The notes beneath the pieces were generated by a model, which saw only the letters and a list, made by a program, of their open reading frames with translations, did no database searches and was not told where the DNA came from. Source: an uncultured Bacteroidales bacterium (GTDB lineage: Bacteria; Bacteroidota; Bacteroidia; Bacteroidales; UBA932). From it: DNA of 16,077 nt. The stretch is from the NCBI GenBank assembly GCA_905235775.1, contig CAJOMY010000040.1, positions 1 through 16,077 of the forward strand, written 5' to 3'. Within the stretch, counting starts at the first letter, position 1. The number at the start of each line of letters is the position of its first letter. Both the position numbers and the translations under genes were made by a program. Shown one piece after another: positions 1-7,955 of this stretch.

Positions 1-72
1 CAAGCGACAAAATGGTATAAAACGATGAGTTTGACGCGGCAGTAACAAGGGAAAGTCACCGCTCAACTCAAA

Positions 73-546
73 ATGAAAACATTAAACGACAATCCCTATA
101 TAAAGGATAAAAACAAACCTATGCAATCCAGTGTAAATGTGGATGTGGTCTCCTCTTCTTCCAAGAAAAATATAACAGATTTGCTCAATGCATATCTTCC
201 AGTGACATTCGGATATACATACAGATTTGAACCAAACATGTCGGTTTCTGCCGGTGCTTTGGTATTTGGTGCTTGTTCAATTATAGATAACTTTACTATG
301 AAGAACGAGTCATCAATCCGATATTCGCCTGATTTCCTGAATGCTAGCAAAACCACATCGGATAAAGAAACAATTAATCTTTTAGAAAAAGCGAGTTTTG
401 TAAATCGTCTTTTCTATGGATGCGGTGCAGACTTGAGTGTCTCGTTCAGACATTATTTTCTACGTTATCGCTACTTGATTCGATTGGACCATCTGGATGT
501 ATCCCGAATGCAAGTGCATAGTCTCTGCGTAGGAATGTATTTTTAA
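73..546 (+). CDS. Unrecognised protein, possible outer-membrane barrel remnant
   Basis: I do not recognise this 157-residue ORF. Its second half looks like alternating beta-strands: stretches such as LPVTFGYTYRF, MSVSAGALVFG and GADLSVSFRHYF, and the protein ends in VGMYF, with the terminal aromatic residue usual for outer-membrane barrels. It has no signal peptide, which an exported barrel would need. The frame is open from position 46, just after a TAA at 43-45, and the same frame is also open from position 1 to that stop. I therefore infer a 3' fragment of a larger gene cut by a nonsense or frameshift mutation, or a gene whose start lies elsewhere. Base composition is near 40% GC by eye, well below its neighbours, which hints at a different origin. 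It faces sdhB across a terminator. An ordinary small cytoplasmic protein starting at 73 remains possible. Confidence 0.4.
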   Translation: MKTLNDNPYIKDKNKPMQSSVNVDVVSSSSKKNITDLLNAYLPVTFGYTYRFEPNMSVSAGALVFGACSIIDNFTMKNESSIRYSPDFLNASKTTSDKETINLLEKASFVNRLFYGCGADLSVSFRHYFLRYRYLIRLDHLDVSRMQVHSLCVGMYF

Positions 547-624
547 ACAGGAACAACACTTACCCTTTTATGTGCCGGACCTCCCTCCTGGCCGCAAAGT
601 GAAAAGAGGATGACCGCTGAGTCG

Positions 625-661
625 ATAAAGGGACTGAGTGCTTCAGTCCCTTTATTCTTTT
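625..661 (+). terminator. Hairpin terminator between the left-edge gene and sdhB
   Basis: A 13-bp perfect stem pairs 625-637 with 643-655 around the five-base loop GTGCT, and is followed by the T-rich stretch TCTTTTAT. The T-tract lies on the right, so it should mainly stop rightward transcription from the left-edge gene. Leftward transcripts leaving sdhB would form the same hairpin but without a U-tract, so its use in that direction is uncertain. The stretch 547-624 before it holds nothing else I can name. Confidence 0.75.
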
Positions 662-663
662 AT

Positions 664-687
664 ATTCCGGGTCAAGCCCGGAATGAC
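664..687 (+). repeat. Short palindromic repeat, copy A
   Basis: Perfect 8-bp arms, ATTCCGGG (664-671) and CCCGGAAT (677-684), flank the loop TCAAG, and GAC follows at 685-687. Copy B at 14761-14784 has the same loop, the same outer arm bases and the same GAC flank. Copy A abuts the sdhB stop codon at 689-691. It matches a widely scattered class of bacterial palindromic repeat whose spurious translation gives VIPGLTGNP-like strings. Confidence 0.7.
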
Positions 688-688
688 T

Positions 689-1468
689 TTAGTCCGAGAA
701 CTTCGCCTTGAGGAATTCGCGGTTCAGGCGGGCGATGTGCGAGACATTGATCCCCTTGGGGCACTCCAGCTCGCAGGCACGCGTGTTGGTGCAGTTGCCG
801 AAGCCCAGTTCGTCCATCTTCGCGACCATCGCCTTGGCACGGCGATGCGCCTCCGGACGGCCCTGCGGAAGCAGGGCGAGGGAACTGACGCGGGCAGCGA
901 CGAAGAGCATCGCAGAACCGTTCTTACACGTAGCCACACAGGCACCACAGCCCACGCAGGCCGCTGCATCCATGCTCTCCTCCGCCTGGTCGTGCGGGAT
1001 CAGGATGTTGTTGGCATCCTGCGCAGAACCGGTCCTGACAGAAATGAAGCCGCCGGCCTGGAGGATCTTATCGAAGGCGCTGCGGTCCACGACGAGGTCC
1101 TTGATGACCGGGAAACCGGCGCTGCGCCAAGGCTCCACCGTGATGGTGGCGCCATCTTTGAAATGGCGCATGAAGAGCTGGCAGGTCGTCACATGATCGT
1201 CCGGACCGTGTGCGCGTCCGTCAATATACAGGCCACAGGCACCGCAGATGCCTTCGCGGCAGTCGTGGTCGAAGGAGACGGGACCGCTGCTCTGGCAACC
1301 GCGTTCGACGGCGACCGGATCGCATCCCTCCCGGATCAGTTGCTCGTTGAGAATATCAAGCATCTCCAGGAAAGAAGCGTCCTCCTCGATACCGGCAATA
1401 TGGTAGGTCTCGAAATGACCCTTGGTCTTGGCGTTCTTCTGACGCCATATTTTCAGATTGAATTCCAT
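689..1468 (-). CDS. sdhB: Succinate dehydrogenase/fumarate reductase iron-sulfur subunit
   Basis: This 259-residue subunit carries electrons between the flavoprotein SdhA and the quinone site of the membrane anchor, at the cytoplasmic face of the inner membrane. The N-terminal ferredoxin domain has the [2Fe-2S] ligands Cys70, Cys75, Cys78 and Cys96 within CREGICGACG and TTCQ. The C-terminal domain has CVGCGACVATC (Cys171, 174, 177, 181) and a second set, Cys226, Cys232 and Cys236, ending in ECPKGI; together these bind the [4Fe-4S] and [3Fe-4S] clusters. All expected cysteines are present and the length is normal for the family in Bacteroidales. The ATG lies 5 bp after the sdhA stop, so the two genes are surely cotranscribed. 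In this order the complex often works as fumarate reductase in anaerobic respiration as well as in succinate oxidation; sequence alone does not decide the direction. Confidence 0.96.
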   Translation of the reverse strand: MEFNLKIWRQKNAKTKGHFETYHIAGIEEDASFLEMLDILNEQLIREGCDPVAVERGCQSSGPVSFDHDCREGICGACGLYIDGRAHGPDDHVTTCQLFMRHFKDGATITVEPWRSAGFPVIKDLVVDRSAFDKILQAGGFISVRTGSAQDANNILIPHDQAEESMDAAACVGCGACVATCKNGSAMLFVAARVSSLALLPQGRPEAHRRAKAMVAKMDELGFGNCTNTRACELECPKGINVSHIARLNREFLKAKFSD

Positions 1469-1473
1469 CTCGC

Positions 1474-3420
1474 TTAGTCTTTGTAATTTCTCGTTTTCAC
1501 CTCGATAAACTCATACTTGAGCGGCTCCTTATGGAGTTCAGGCTCCTGGTCTTCACCCTTATACTCCCAGGCGGCGACATACATGAAGTTGGCGTCGTCA
1601 CGCTTGGCCTCGCCCTCTTCGGTCTGGCTCTCCACGCGGAAGTGTCCGCCGCAGGATTCCGTGCGGTTCAATGCGTCGCGGGCCATCAGTTCACCGATGT
1701 CGAAGAAGTCCTCCAGGCGGAGGGCCTTCTCGAGCTCCTGGTTGAATTCAAATTGGTTGCCGGGTACATTGACCTTCTCATAGAATTCCTTCTTGAGGGC
1801 TTGGATGTCGGCGATGGCCTTCTTCAGGCCGGCTTCGTCGCGGGCCATGCCCACGTAGTCCCACAAGATGTTGCCGAGACGCTTATGGATGGAATCCACG
1901 GTCTCATTGCCCTTGATGGCGAAGAGGCGGTCTATACGGGCCTGGACGGCCTTCTCGGCATCGTCGAATTCCTTCGTATTGACGTCTGTCTTGGGCTCTG
2001 CGAACTTGTGCGAGAGGTAGTCGCCGATCGTGACAGGCAGCACGAAATAACCGTCCGCGAGACCTTGCATCAGTGCGGAAGCGCCGAGGCGGTTGCCGCC
2101 GTGGTCGGAGAAATTGGCCTCGCCGATGGCGTACAGTCCCGGAATGGTGGTCTGCAGGTCATAGTCCACCCAGATGCCGCCCATGGTATAGTGGATGGCC
2201 GGATAGATCATCATCGGCTCCTCCCACGGGGAACTGGCAGTGATCTTCTCATACATTTCGAAGAGGTTGCCGTAACGCTCGGCGACACGCTGGTGCCCCA
2301 GGCGCTGGATTGCATCCGCGAAATCCAGGAAAACGGCCTTGCCAGTCTCGTTCACGCCGAAGCCTGAGTCACAACGCTCTTTGGCGGCGCGGGAAGCCAC
2401 GTCACGCGGCACGAGGTTGCCGAAGGCCGGATAACGGCGCTCAAGATAGTAGTCGCGGTCCGCTTCAGGGATCTGGGAAGCCTTGATCTCATGCTTGCGG
2501 AGTTTCTCCACATCTTCCTTCTTCTTCGGCACCCAGATGCGTCCGTCGTTACGAAGCGATTCGCTCATCAGGGTCAGTTTACACTGCTGTTCGCCATGCA
2601 CCGGAATACAGGTCGGATGGATTTGCGCGAAGCAGGGATTGCCGAAGAAGGCGCCCTTGCGGTAGCACTGCATGGCAGCGGAACCGTTGCTGTTCATGGC
2701 GTTCGTGGACAAGAAATAGGCATTACCATAGCCGCCGGTCGCAATTACGACCGCGTGGGCGCCGAAGCGCTCCAGCTGGCCGGTCACAAGGTTGCGGGCG
2801 ATGATACCCTTTGCCTGGCCGTTCACGATCACCAGGTCAAGCATCTCATGGCGGGGGTAGGACTTCACGCTGCCATTCGCAATCTCCTTGTTCAGGGAAG
2901 CATAGGCGCCGAGGAGCAGCTGCTGACCGGTTTGGCCGCGGGCGTAGAAGGTGCGGCTCACCTGCACGCCGCCGAAAGACCGGTTGGCCAGGTAGCCGCC
3001 GTATTCCCGCGCGAAGGGGATGCCCTGCGCGACGCACTGGTCAATGATCGAAGCACTCACTTCTGCCAGACGGTAAACGTTGGCTTCGCGGGCACGGTAG
3101 TCGCCTCCCTTGATCGTGTCATAGAAAAGGCGATAGACGGAGTCGTTGTCGTTCTGATAGTTTTTAGCAGCGTTGATACCACCCTGGGCCGCGATGGAGT
3201 GCGCCCGGCGCGGGGTGTCACTGATGCAGAAAATCTTGACATTGTAGCCGAGCTCGCCCAGGGAGGCGGCTGCAGATGCTCCTCCCAGACCGGTACCGAC
3301 CACGATAACCTCAAGTTTTCTCTTGTTGTTCGGACTCACCAGGCGGATTTCCGACTTGCGCCGGGTCCATTTGCTTTCGAGCGGCCCTGCAGGAATTTTG
3401 GAATTTAACTTGTCAGACAT
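1474..3420 (-). CDS. sdhA: Succinate dehydrogenase/fumarate reductase flavoprotein subunit
   Basis: This is the catalytic flavoprotein of the complex, interconverting succinate and fumarate. Near the N-terminus are the FAD dinucleotide-binding motif VVGTGLGGASAAASLGE (from about residue 40) and the RRAHSIAAQGG segment, whose histidine (about residue 74) is the covalent FAD attachment site in this family. Further on are HPTCIP, the PRDVASRA segment with the active-site arginine, HYTMGGI, and the FAD-contact stretch ending in GASALMQGLADG. The reading frame also allows an ATG at 3453, but that one lies inside ruvB. I prefer the ATG at 3420, which gives MSDKLNSKIPAGPL, the N-terminus typical of Bacteroides homologues, and 648 residues. 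The gene sits 29 bp after the ruvB stop on the same strand, with no recognisable promoter between. The usual upstream cytochrome b anchor gene sdhC is absent here. Confidence 0.96.
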   Translation of the reverse strand: MSDKLNSKIPAGPLESKWTRRKSEIRLVSPNNKRKLEVIVVGTGLGGASAAASLGELGYNVKIFCISDTPRRAHSIAAQGGINAAKNYQNDNDSVYRLFYDTIKGGDYRAREANVYRLAEVSASIIDQCVAQGIPFAREYGGYLANRSFGGVQVSRTFYARGQTGQQLLLGAYASLNKEIANGSVKSYPRHEMLDLVIVNGQAKGIIARNLVTGQLERFGAHAVVIATGGYGNAYFLSTNAMNSNGSAAMQCYRKGAFFGNPCFAQIHPTCIPVHGEQQCKLTLMSESLRNDGRIWVPKKKEDVEKLRKHEIKASQIPEADRDYYLERRYPAFGNLVPRDVASRAAKERCDSGFGVNETGKAVFLDFADAIQRLGHQRVAERYGNLFEMYEKITASSPWEEPMMIYPAIHYTMGGIWVDYDLQTTIPGLYAIGEANFSDHGGNRLGASALMQGLADGYFVLPVTIGDYLSHKFAEPKTDVNTKEFDDAEKAVQARIDRLFAIKGNETVDSIHKRLGNILWDYVGMARDEAGLKKAIADIQALKKEFYEKVNVPGNQFEFNQELEKALRLEDFFDIGELMARDALNRTESCGGHFRVESQTEEGEAKRDDANFMYVAAWEYKGEDQEPELHKEPLKYEFIEVKTRNYKD

Positions 3421-3449
3421 GGTTAGGTGTTTATATATTGTTATTTCGT

Positions 3450-4469
3450 TCAAAAAAGCGTGTTGGCGTTGTTCTGATAGGGGTCCAGCCCCATGTGCTT
3501 ATAGGAAAGTTCCGTCGCCACGCGGCCGCGCTGCGTTCGCACGATGAAGCCTTCCTTGATCAGGAAGGGCTCATAGACTTCTTCGTATGTACCTTGATCC
3601 TCGCCGATGGCTGTCGCAAGCGTATTCGCACCGACCGGTCCTCCCTTGAAGGTAGAGATTATGGTGCGCAGGATTTTATTGTCAATCGCATCCAGACCCC
3701 GCTTGTCGATATTCAACTTGTCGAGGGCATAGCGCGCTATCTGCAGATCTATGTGCCCGTCTCCCATCACTTGGGCGAAATCGCGCACCCGGCGCAGCAG
3801 CGAATTGGCGATTCGCGGCGTGCCACGGCTCCGCAGAGCGATCTCCTGCGCCGCCTCCGGCTCGATTTCTACCTGCAGAATACCGGCGCTGCGCCGGACG
3901 ATCTTCACCAAGTCAGCCGTATCATAATACTCCAGCCCCTCCGTAATCCCGAACCGGGCGCGGAGCGGCGCTGTCAGCAGGCCGGCACGCGTCGTAGCGC
4001 CCACAAGCGTGAAAGGATTCAGCGTAATGCGCACGGACCGGGCCCCGGGCCCCTTGTCGATCATGATGTCAATGACATAATCCTCCATCGCAGAATAGAG
4101 ATATTCCTCCACCTCGGGAGAGAGACGATGGATCTCGTCGATGAAAAGCACGTCGCCCTGGTCCAGGGAAGTCAGCAGGCCGGCCAGGTCGCCGGGACGG
4201 TCGAGAACGGGACCGGAGGTTATCTTCATATTGACGCCCATCTCATTCGCGATGATGTGCGCCAGCGTCGTCTTGCCCAGACCCGGAGGGCCGTGGAAAA
4301 GCGTATGGTCCAGCGACTCTCCGCGCATTTTGGCTGCCTGGATATAAACGCGGAGTCGGGACACTATTTCTCCCTGTCCGGTGAAATCTTCCAACTCCTG
4401 GGGCCGGATAATTCCGTCCAATTCCTTATCTTTGCAGTCGTTTGTGTTATGAGGGTCGAATTCCTGCAT
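3450..4469 (-). CDS. ruvB: Holliday junction branch-migration ATPase RuvB
   Basis: RuvB is the hexameric AAA+ motor that, with RuvA, drives branch migration of Holliday junctions in recombinational repair. Visible motifs, numbered from the ATG at 4469, are Walker A GPPGLGKTT (60-68), Walker B with DEIH (111-114), the sensor segment GATTRAG (about 157-163) and the arginine-finger region APLRARFG (167-174). The C-terminal winged-helix DNA-binding domain ends at YKHMGLDPYQ. The length of 339 residues is normal. An in-frame TTG at 4496 would add nine residues, but it lies inside the TATATTTG promoter box, so the ATG at 4469 is the better start. The gene is divergent from mfd, another repair gene, and runs into sdhA 29 bp downstream. 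No ruvA or ruvC is in the window. Confidence 0.96.
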   Translation of the reverse strand: MQEFDPHNTNDCKDKELDGIIRPQELEDFTGQGEIVSRLRVYIQAAKMRGESLDHTLFHGPPGLGKTTLAHIIANEMGVNMKITSGPVLDRPGDLAGLLTSLDQGDVLFIDEIHRLSPEVEEYLYSAMEDYVIDIMIDKGPGARSVRITLNPFTLVGATTRAGLLTAPLRARFGITEGLEYYDTADLVKIVRRSAGILQVEIEPEAAQEIALRSRGTPRIANSLLRRVRDFAQVMGDGHIDLQIARYALDKLNIDKRGLDAIDNKILRTIISTFKGGPVGANTLATAIGEDQGTYEEVYEPFLIKEGFIVRTQRGRVATELSYKHMGLDPYQNNANTLF

Positions 4470-4493
4470 GGGCGGCTTTTGACATTCAGAATA

Positions 4494-4501
4494 CAAATAT
4501 A
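4494..4501 (-). promoter_or_regulatory. Bacteroidota -7 box for ruvB
   Basis: Read on the minus strand, the bases are TATATTTG, an exact match to the Bacteroidota sigma-ABfr -7 consensus TAnnTTTG. A transcript starting about five bases downstream would have a leader of about 20 nt before the ruvB ATG at 4469. I see no clear TTG -33 element at the usual 19-21 bp spacing. This promoter may also serve sdhA and sdhB. Confidence 0.6.
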
Positions 4502-4727
4502 CTTCTTTTATTTTGATATTTTGTTATTTATTTTATGCTTGTTGATTTGTTGATAACTATAACAAGTGATTATTTATCAAAATATTAAGAAAAGAGGCAA
4601 GTGTTAAGAAGCCGGTTGATTCTTTGTTGTTGGAGTTGTTGAAAACTTCCGGGTGGATTTTTTCCACCGAAAAAGAAGAAGATTGAACAGGATTTGAACA
4701 GGCTTTTCAACCATTTACAGACAACAG
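4502..4727. other. AT-rich divergent intergenic spacer (ruvB/mfd)
   Basis: This is a noncoding spacer between two divergent repair genes. It contains an inverted repeat, GGTGGA (4652-4657) and TCCACC (4663-4668), with an all-T loop and imperfect outer pairing, which could be an operator or a leader hairpin for mfd. TGTTGATAA, one base from the complement of the classical DnaA box, occurs at 4548-4556 and again at 4729-4737 over the mfd start. I found no exact TAnnTTTG box for mfd, so its promoter is not located. Confidence 0.4.
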
Positions 4728-7700
4728 ATGTTGATAAGTTCAAAATCCACTGAACTGTTGCGTGACAGGATCAAAACCGGCAAGGAAGTGTTCTGTCGCG
4801 GACTCTTTTTGTCCGCACGCTGGTTCGTCTTGTCCCAGGTGGCGCAGAAAGGCACCCATGTGGTGGTGCTTCCGAACCGGGAAGCGGCTGAATACTGCGC
4901 CGCAGACCTTTATCATCTGATAGAAGGAGACCGGGTTTTCTTCCTTCCGGAGTCGGGACGCAGCGTGGAGCGCAGCAACTACAAGTCCTCGCTCGGCGTA
5001 CAGCGTACCGCCGCCATCGGAGAACTCCTCAGCCATTCCCGGCCCGACGGGGAATCACCCGAGGACCTGTTGATTATCGTCACTTATCCGGAAGCCCTCT
5101 CTGAGCAAATTCCCTCCACTCGGACTATCCGGGACTCCGTTTTCCTCATCGAGTCCGGTCAGGAAATCTCCCACGACGAGATTGTCAGGAGACTGGCCGG
5201 CCAGGGATTCGAGAAGGTGGACTTCGTCTCCGAGCCCGGACAATATGCCATCCGGGGTTCGATCGTGGATATATTTTCGTATTCGGAGAATTTTCCTTAC
5301 CGCATCTCCTTCTGGGGCGACGAGATTGAGCATATCCACACCTTCGACTGCAATACGCAGCTGTCCAAGGAGCCGGTGGACCGGGCCGAGATCATCCCGG
5401 ACGTGGTGGGAGGCGGTGAAGCGCAAGATGGACAGCCCCTGTCTGCCATTTTTCCCCGGGAGAGCCTGCTCTGGCTGGACTCTTCGGACATGTATTCCCA
5501 ACAGGCCTTCTTCCCTGCGCTCAAATCGTTCAGGCGGGTATATGTAGATCCGCCGCTTTCCTACGCCGGAGACGATTTCGTCTGGTTCCGGATCTCCCCG
5601 CAGCCGACCTTCAACAAGAATTTCGAACTCCTCACCGAAGACATCCGTTCCCATCTTGAGAACCATTACGCGGTATATATTTATGGAGAGAAAGAACAGC
5701 AGTTGGAGCGCATCCGTTCCATCCTGTCCCAAAACGGGGGTCTGCAGCCGAAATTCGTCGTCGGAAAGAACATCCACAACGGATTCATCGACGCGCAGGA
5801 CCGGATATGCTGTTATTCCGACCACGAGATTTTCGACCGTTTCCACCGGGTGAGCCTGCGGCGTACCGTGGAGAAGAGCGAACAGCTGACGGTCAACGAC
5901 TTGAATTCCTTCAACATCGGCGACTACGTCGTGCACATCGACCACGGCGTGGGCGTATTCGGCGGCCTGGTGCGGCTGCGCGACGACTTCGGCCGCATGC
6001 GGGAAGTCGTCAAGATCACCTACAAGGACGGGGATGTGGTTTTCGTGTCGGTACACGCGCTGCACAAGATATCCCGTTTCCGTTCCCGGGACGGAGAGCC
6101 GCCCCGCATCAACAAGCTGGGCTCCAAGTCCTGGATGACCCTGAAGTACAACGCAAAGACCAAGGTCAAAGACATTGCCAAGGACCTGATCCAACTCTAC
6201 GCCAAGCGGCGGGCTTCGAAAGGTTTCTCCTTCTCGCCGGACACCTACCTGCAGGAAGAGTTGGAATCGTCTTTCATGTATGAGGACACGCCCGATCAGG
6301 AGACGGCCACGGCAGCCGTCAAGCGGGACATGGAGGACAACTGCCCGATGGACCGCCTGATCTGTGGCGATGTGGGTTTCGGCAAGACGGAGATTGCCGT
6401 CCGCGCCGCGTTCAAGGCCGTCTGTGACAGCAAGCAGGTGGCGGTGCTCGTGCCCACGACCATCCTCGCTTTGCAGCATTTCAACACATTCAGGCAACGC
6501 CTCCAGAACCTTCCCTGCAACATCGACTACGTCAGCCGGCTGCGCACGGCCAAAGAGTTGGCGGACGTCAAGAAACGTCTCTCAGCCGGGCAGATAGACA
6601 TCCTGATAGGCACGCACAAAATCCTCGGCAAGGAGTTCCTGTTCAAGGACCTGGGGCTGCTGATCATCGACGAAGAGCAGAAATTCGGCGTCTCCGCCAA
6701 GGAGAAGCTGCGCGAATTAAAAGCCTCCGTGGACACGCTCACGCTCACGGCCACCCCGATTCCGCGCACGCTGCAGTTTTCGCTGCTGGGTGCGCGAGAC
6801 CTCAGCATCATCAACACGCCGCCGCCCAACCGCATTCCCGTGCAGACGGAGATCATCCTCTTCGACGAGAAAGAAATCCGCAGCATCATCCATTACGAGC
6901 TGAACCGGGGAGGCCAGGTGTTCTTCCTGCACAACAAAGTGGAGGAACTCCCCGCCATCCATGACATCCTGCACCGCCTGATCCCGGACATGAAAATCTG
7001 CGTCGCGCATGGCCAGATGGAAGCCAAGGAGCTGGAAAACATAATGTTGGACTTCATCCGCGGGGACTATGACATGATGCTCTGCACCACCCTGATCGAG
7101 AACGGGCTGGACATCCCGAACGCCAATACGATCCTGATCAACCAGGCGCAGAATTTCGGCTTGAGCGACCTGCACCAGTTGCGCGGCCGCGTGGGACGCT
7201 CGAACAAGAAGGCTTTCTGCTACCTCATCGTGCCACCGCTTGTCAGCATCACGGACGACGCCCGACGGCGCCTGAAAGCCATCGAGGAGTTTTCCGACCT
7301 GGGCAGCGGGTTCAATATCGCCATGCAGGACCTGGACATCCGCGGTGCCGGCAACCTGCTGGGCGCCGAGCAGAGCGGCTTCATCATGGACATGGGCTTC
7401 GAGACCTACCAGAAGATCCTTGCCGAGGCGATGGAGGAACTGGGTGTGGAGACGGGTATCATCGCGAAAAACGACCGCGGCAAGTTCGTGACGGATTGCG
7501 TGGTCGAGACGGATCAGCCCGCCATGATCCCGGATGACTACATTGACGTCACGGCCGAGAAGATCCGCATCTACCGCACCATCGACGCCATGTCTTCGGA
7601 CAAGGATATCGACCGCTTCGCATCGCAGCTCGCAGACCGTTTCGGCGAATTCCCCGCCGAGATCGGCAACCTCTTCGAAGTGGTCAAGATCCGCAACCTG

Positions 7701-7934
7701 GGCGCCGCGCTGGGTTTCGAGAAAGTCATCGTCAAGAACGGACTGCTGATAGCCTTCTTCATCGCCAACCAGATGTCGCCTTATTACAAGTCGGACACCT
7801 TCGCCCGGGTACTGGAGAAGTCCGCCGCGCAGCCGCACCTGGAACTCAAGCAGACGGAAAGCAAACTCAAAATCATCTCCCGCGGGGTCGATTCGCTGAA
7901 AGCTGCGCATACAATCCTCGGCAAATTGCGATAA
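4728..7934 (+). CDS. mfd: Transcription-repair coupling factor Mfd
   Basis: Mfd is a DNA translocase that removes RNA polymerase stalled at lesions and recruits UvrA, directing nucleotide-excision repair to transcribed strands. The 1,068 residues follow the family order. First comes a UvrB-like N-terminal module (FLPESGRS, YKSSLG near residues 75-95). A RNA polymerase-interacting domain begins near residue 398 at NIGDYVVHIDHGVGVFGG. Then comes the RecG-like superfamily 2 motor: Walker A GDVGFGKTE (about 547), the DEEQ box in LLIIDEEQKFG (about 647), TATPIPRTL (about 675) and motif VI QLRGRVGRS (about 818). The C-terminal TRCF domain starts around residue 940 (AEKIRIYRTID). It is slightly shorter than the 1,148-residue E. 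coli protein, as is usual here, and has no visible break. coaX follows after 21 bp. Confidence 0.97.
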   Translation: MLISSKSTELLRDRIKTGKEVFCRGLFLSARWFVLSQVAQKGTHVVVLPNREAAEYCAADLYHLIEGDRVFFLPESGRSVERSNYKSSLGVQRTAAIGELLSHSRPDGESPEDLLIIVTYPEALSEQIPSTRTIRDSVFLIESGQEISHDEIVRRLAGQGFEKVDFVSEPGQYAIRGSIVDIFSYSENFPYRISFWGDEIEHIHTFDCNTQLSKEPVDRAEIIPDVVGGGEAQDGQPLSAIFPRESLLWLDSSDMYSQQAFFPALKSFRRVYVDPPLSYAGDDFVWFRISPQPTFNKNFELLTEDIRSHLENHYAVYIYGEKEQQLERIRSILSQNGGLQPKFVVGKNIHNGFIDAQDRICCYSDHEIFDRFHRVSLRRTVEKSEQLTVNDLNSFNIGDYVVHIDHGVGVFGGLVRLRDDFGRMREVVKITYKDGDVVFVSVHALHKISRFRSRDGEPPRINKLGSKSWMTLKYNAKTKVKDIAKDLIQLYAKRRASKGFSFSPDTYLQEELESSFMYEDTPDQETATAAVKRDMEDNCPMDRLICGDVGFGKTEIAVRAAFKAVCDSKQVAVLVPTTILALQHFNTFRQRLQNLPCNIDYVSRLRTAKELADVKKRLSAGQIDILIGTHKILGKEFLFKDLGLLIIDEEQKFGVSAKEKLRELKASVDTLTLTATPIPRTLQFSLLGARDLSIINTPPPNRIPVQTEIILFDEKEIRSIIHYELNRGGQVFFLHNKVEELPAIHDILHRLIPDMKICVAHGQMEAKELENIMLDFIRGDYDMMLCTTLIENGLDIPNANTILINQAQNFGLSDLHQLRGRVGRSNKKAFCYLIVPPLVSITDDARRRLKAIEEFSDLGSGFNIAMQDLDIRGAGNLLGAEQSGFIMDMGFETYQKILAEAMEELGVETGIIAKNDRGKFVTDCVVETDQPAMIPDDYIDVTAEKIRIYRTIDAMSSDKDIDRFASQLADRFGEFPAEIGNLFEVVKIRNLGAALGFEKVIVKNGLLIAFFIANQMSPYYKSDTFARVLEKSAAQPHLELKQTESKLKIISRGVDSLKAAHTILGKLR

Positions 7935-7940
7935 AATGCT

Positions 7941-7948
7941 TATATTTG
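7941..7948 (+). promoter_or_regulatory. Bacteroidota -7 box just before coaX
   Basis: TATATTTG matches TAnnTTTG exactly and lies 7 bp upstream of the coaX ATG, inside the mfd-coaX gap. If active, transcription would start about 0-3 nt before the ATG, giving an almost leaderless mRNA. No TTG is at the right -33 spacing, so a chance match is possible; readthrough from mfd could equally supply coaX. Confidence 0.4.
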
Positions 7949-7955
7949 TCCGATT

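Noticed and set aside
638..1477. 279-residue plus-strand ORF opposite sdhB
   Set aside because: It mirrors sdhB, which has all its iron-sulfur ligands; the antisense product has no recognisable domain, and long antisense ORFs are expected in GC-rich coding DNA.
2491..3408. 305-residue plus-strand ORF opposite sdhA
   Set aside because: It is a shadow of a clearly conserved flavoprotein and has no motifs of its own.
4494..4496. Upstream TTG start for ruvB
   Set aside because: It lies inside the -7 promoter box, so it would not be on the transcript.
3438..4553. 371-residue plus-strand ORF opposite ruvB
   Set aside because: It covers the whole of ruvB in antisense, and its hydrophobic tail is just the AT-rich spacer translated.
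4548..4737. Chromosomal replication origin in the ruvB/mfd spacer
   Set aside because: There are only two imperfect DnaA-like boxes, no cluster, no AT-rich 13-mers that I could define, and no dnaA or dnaN nearby.
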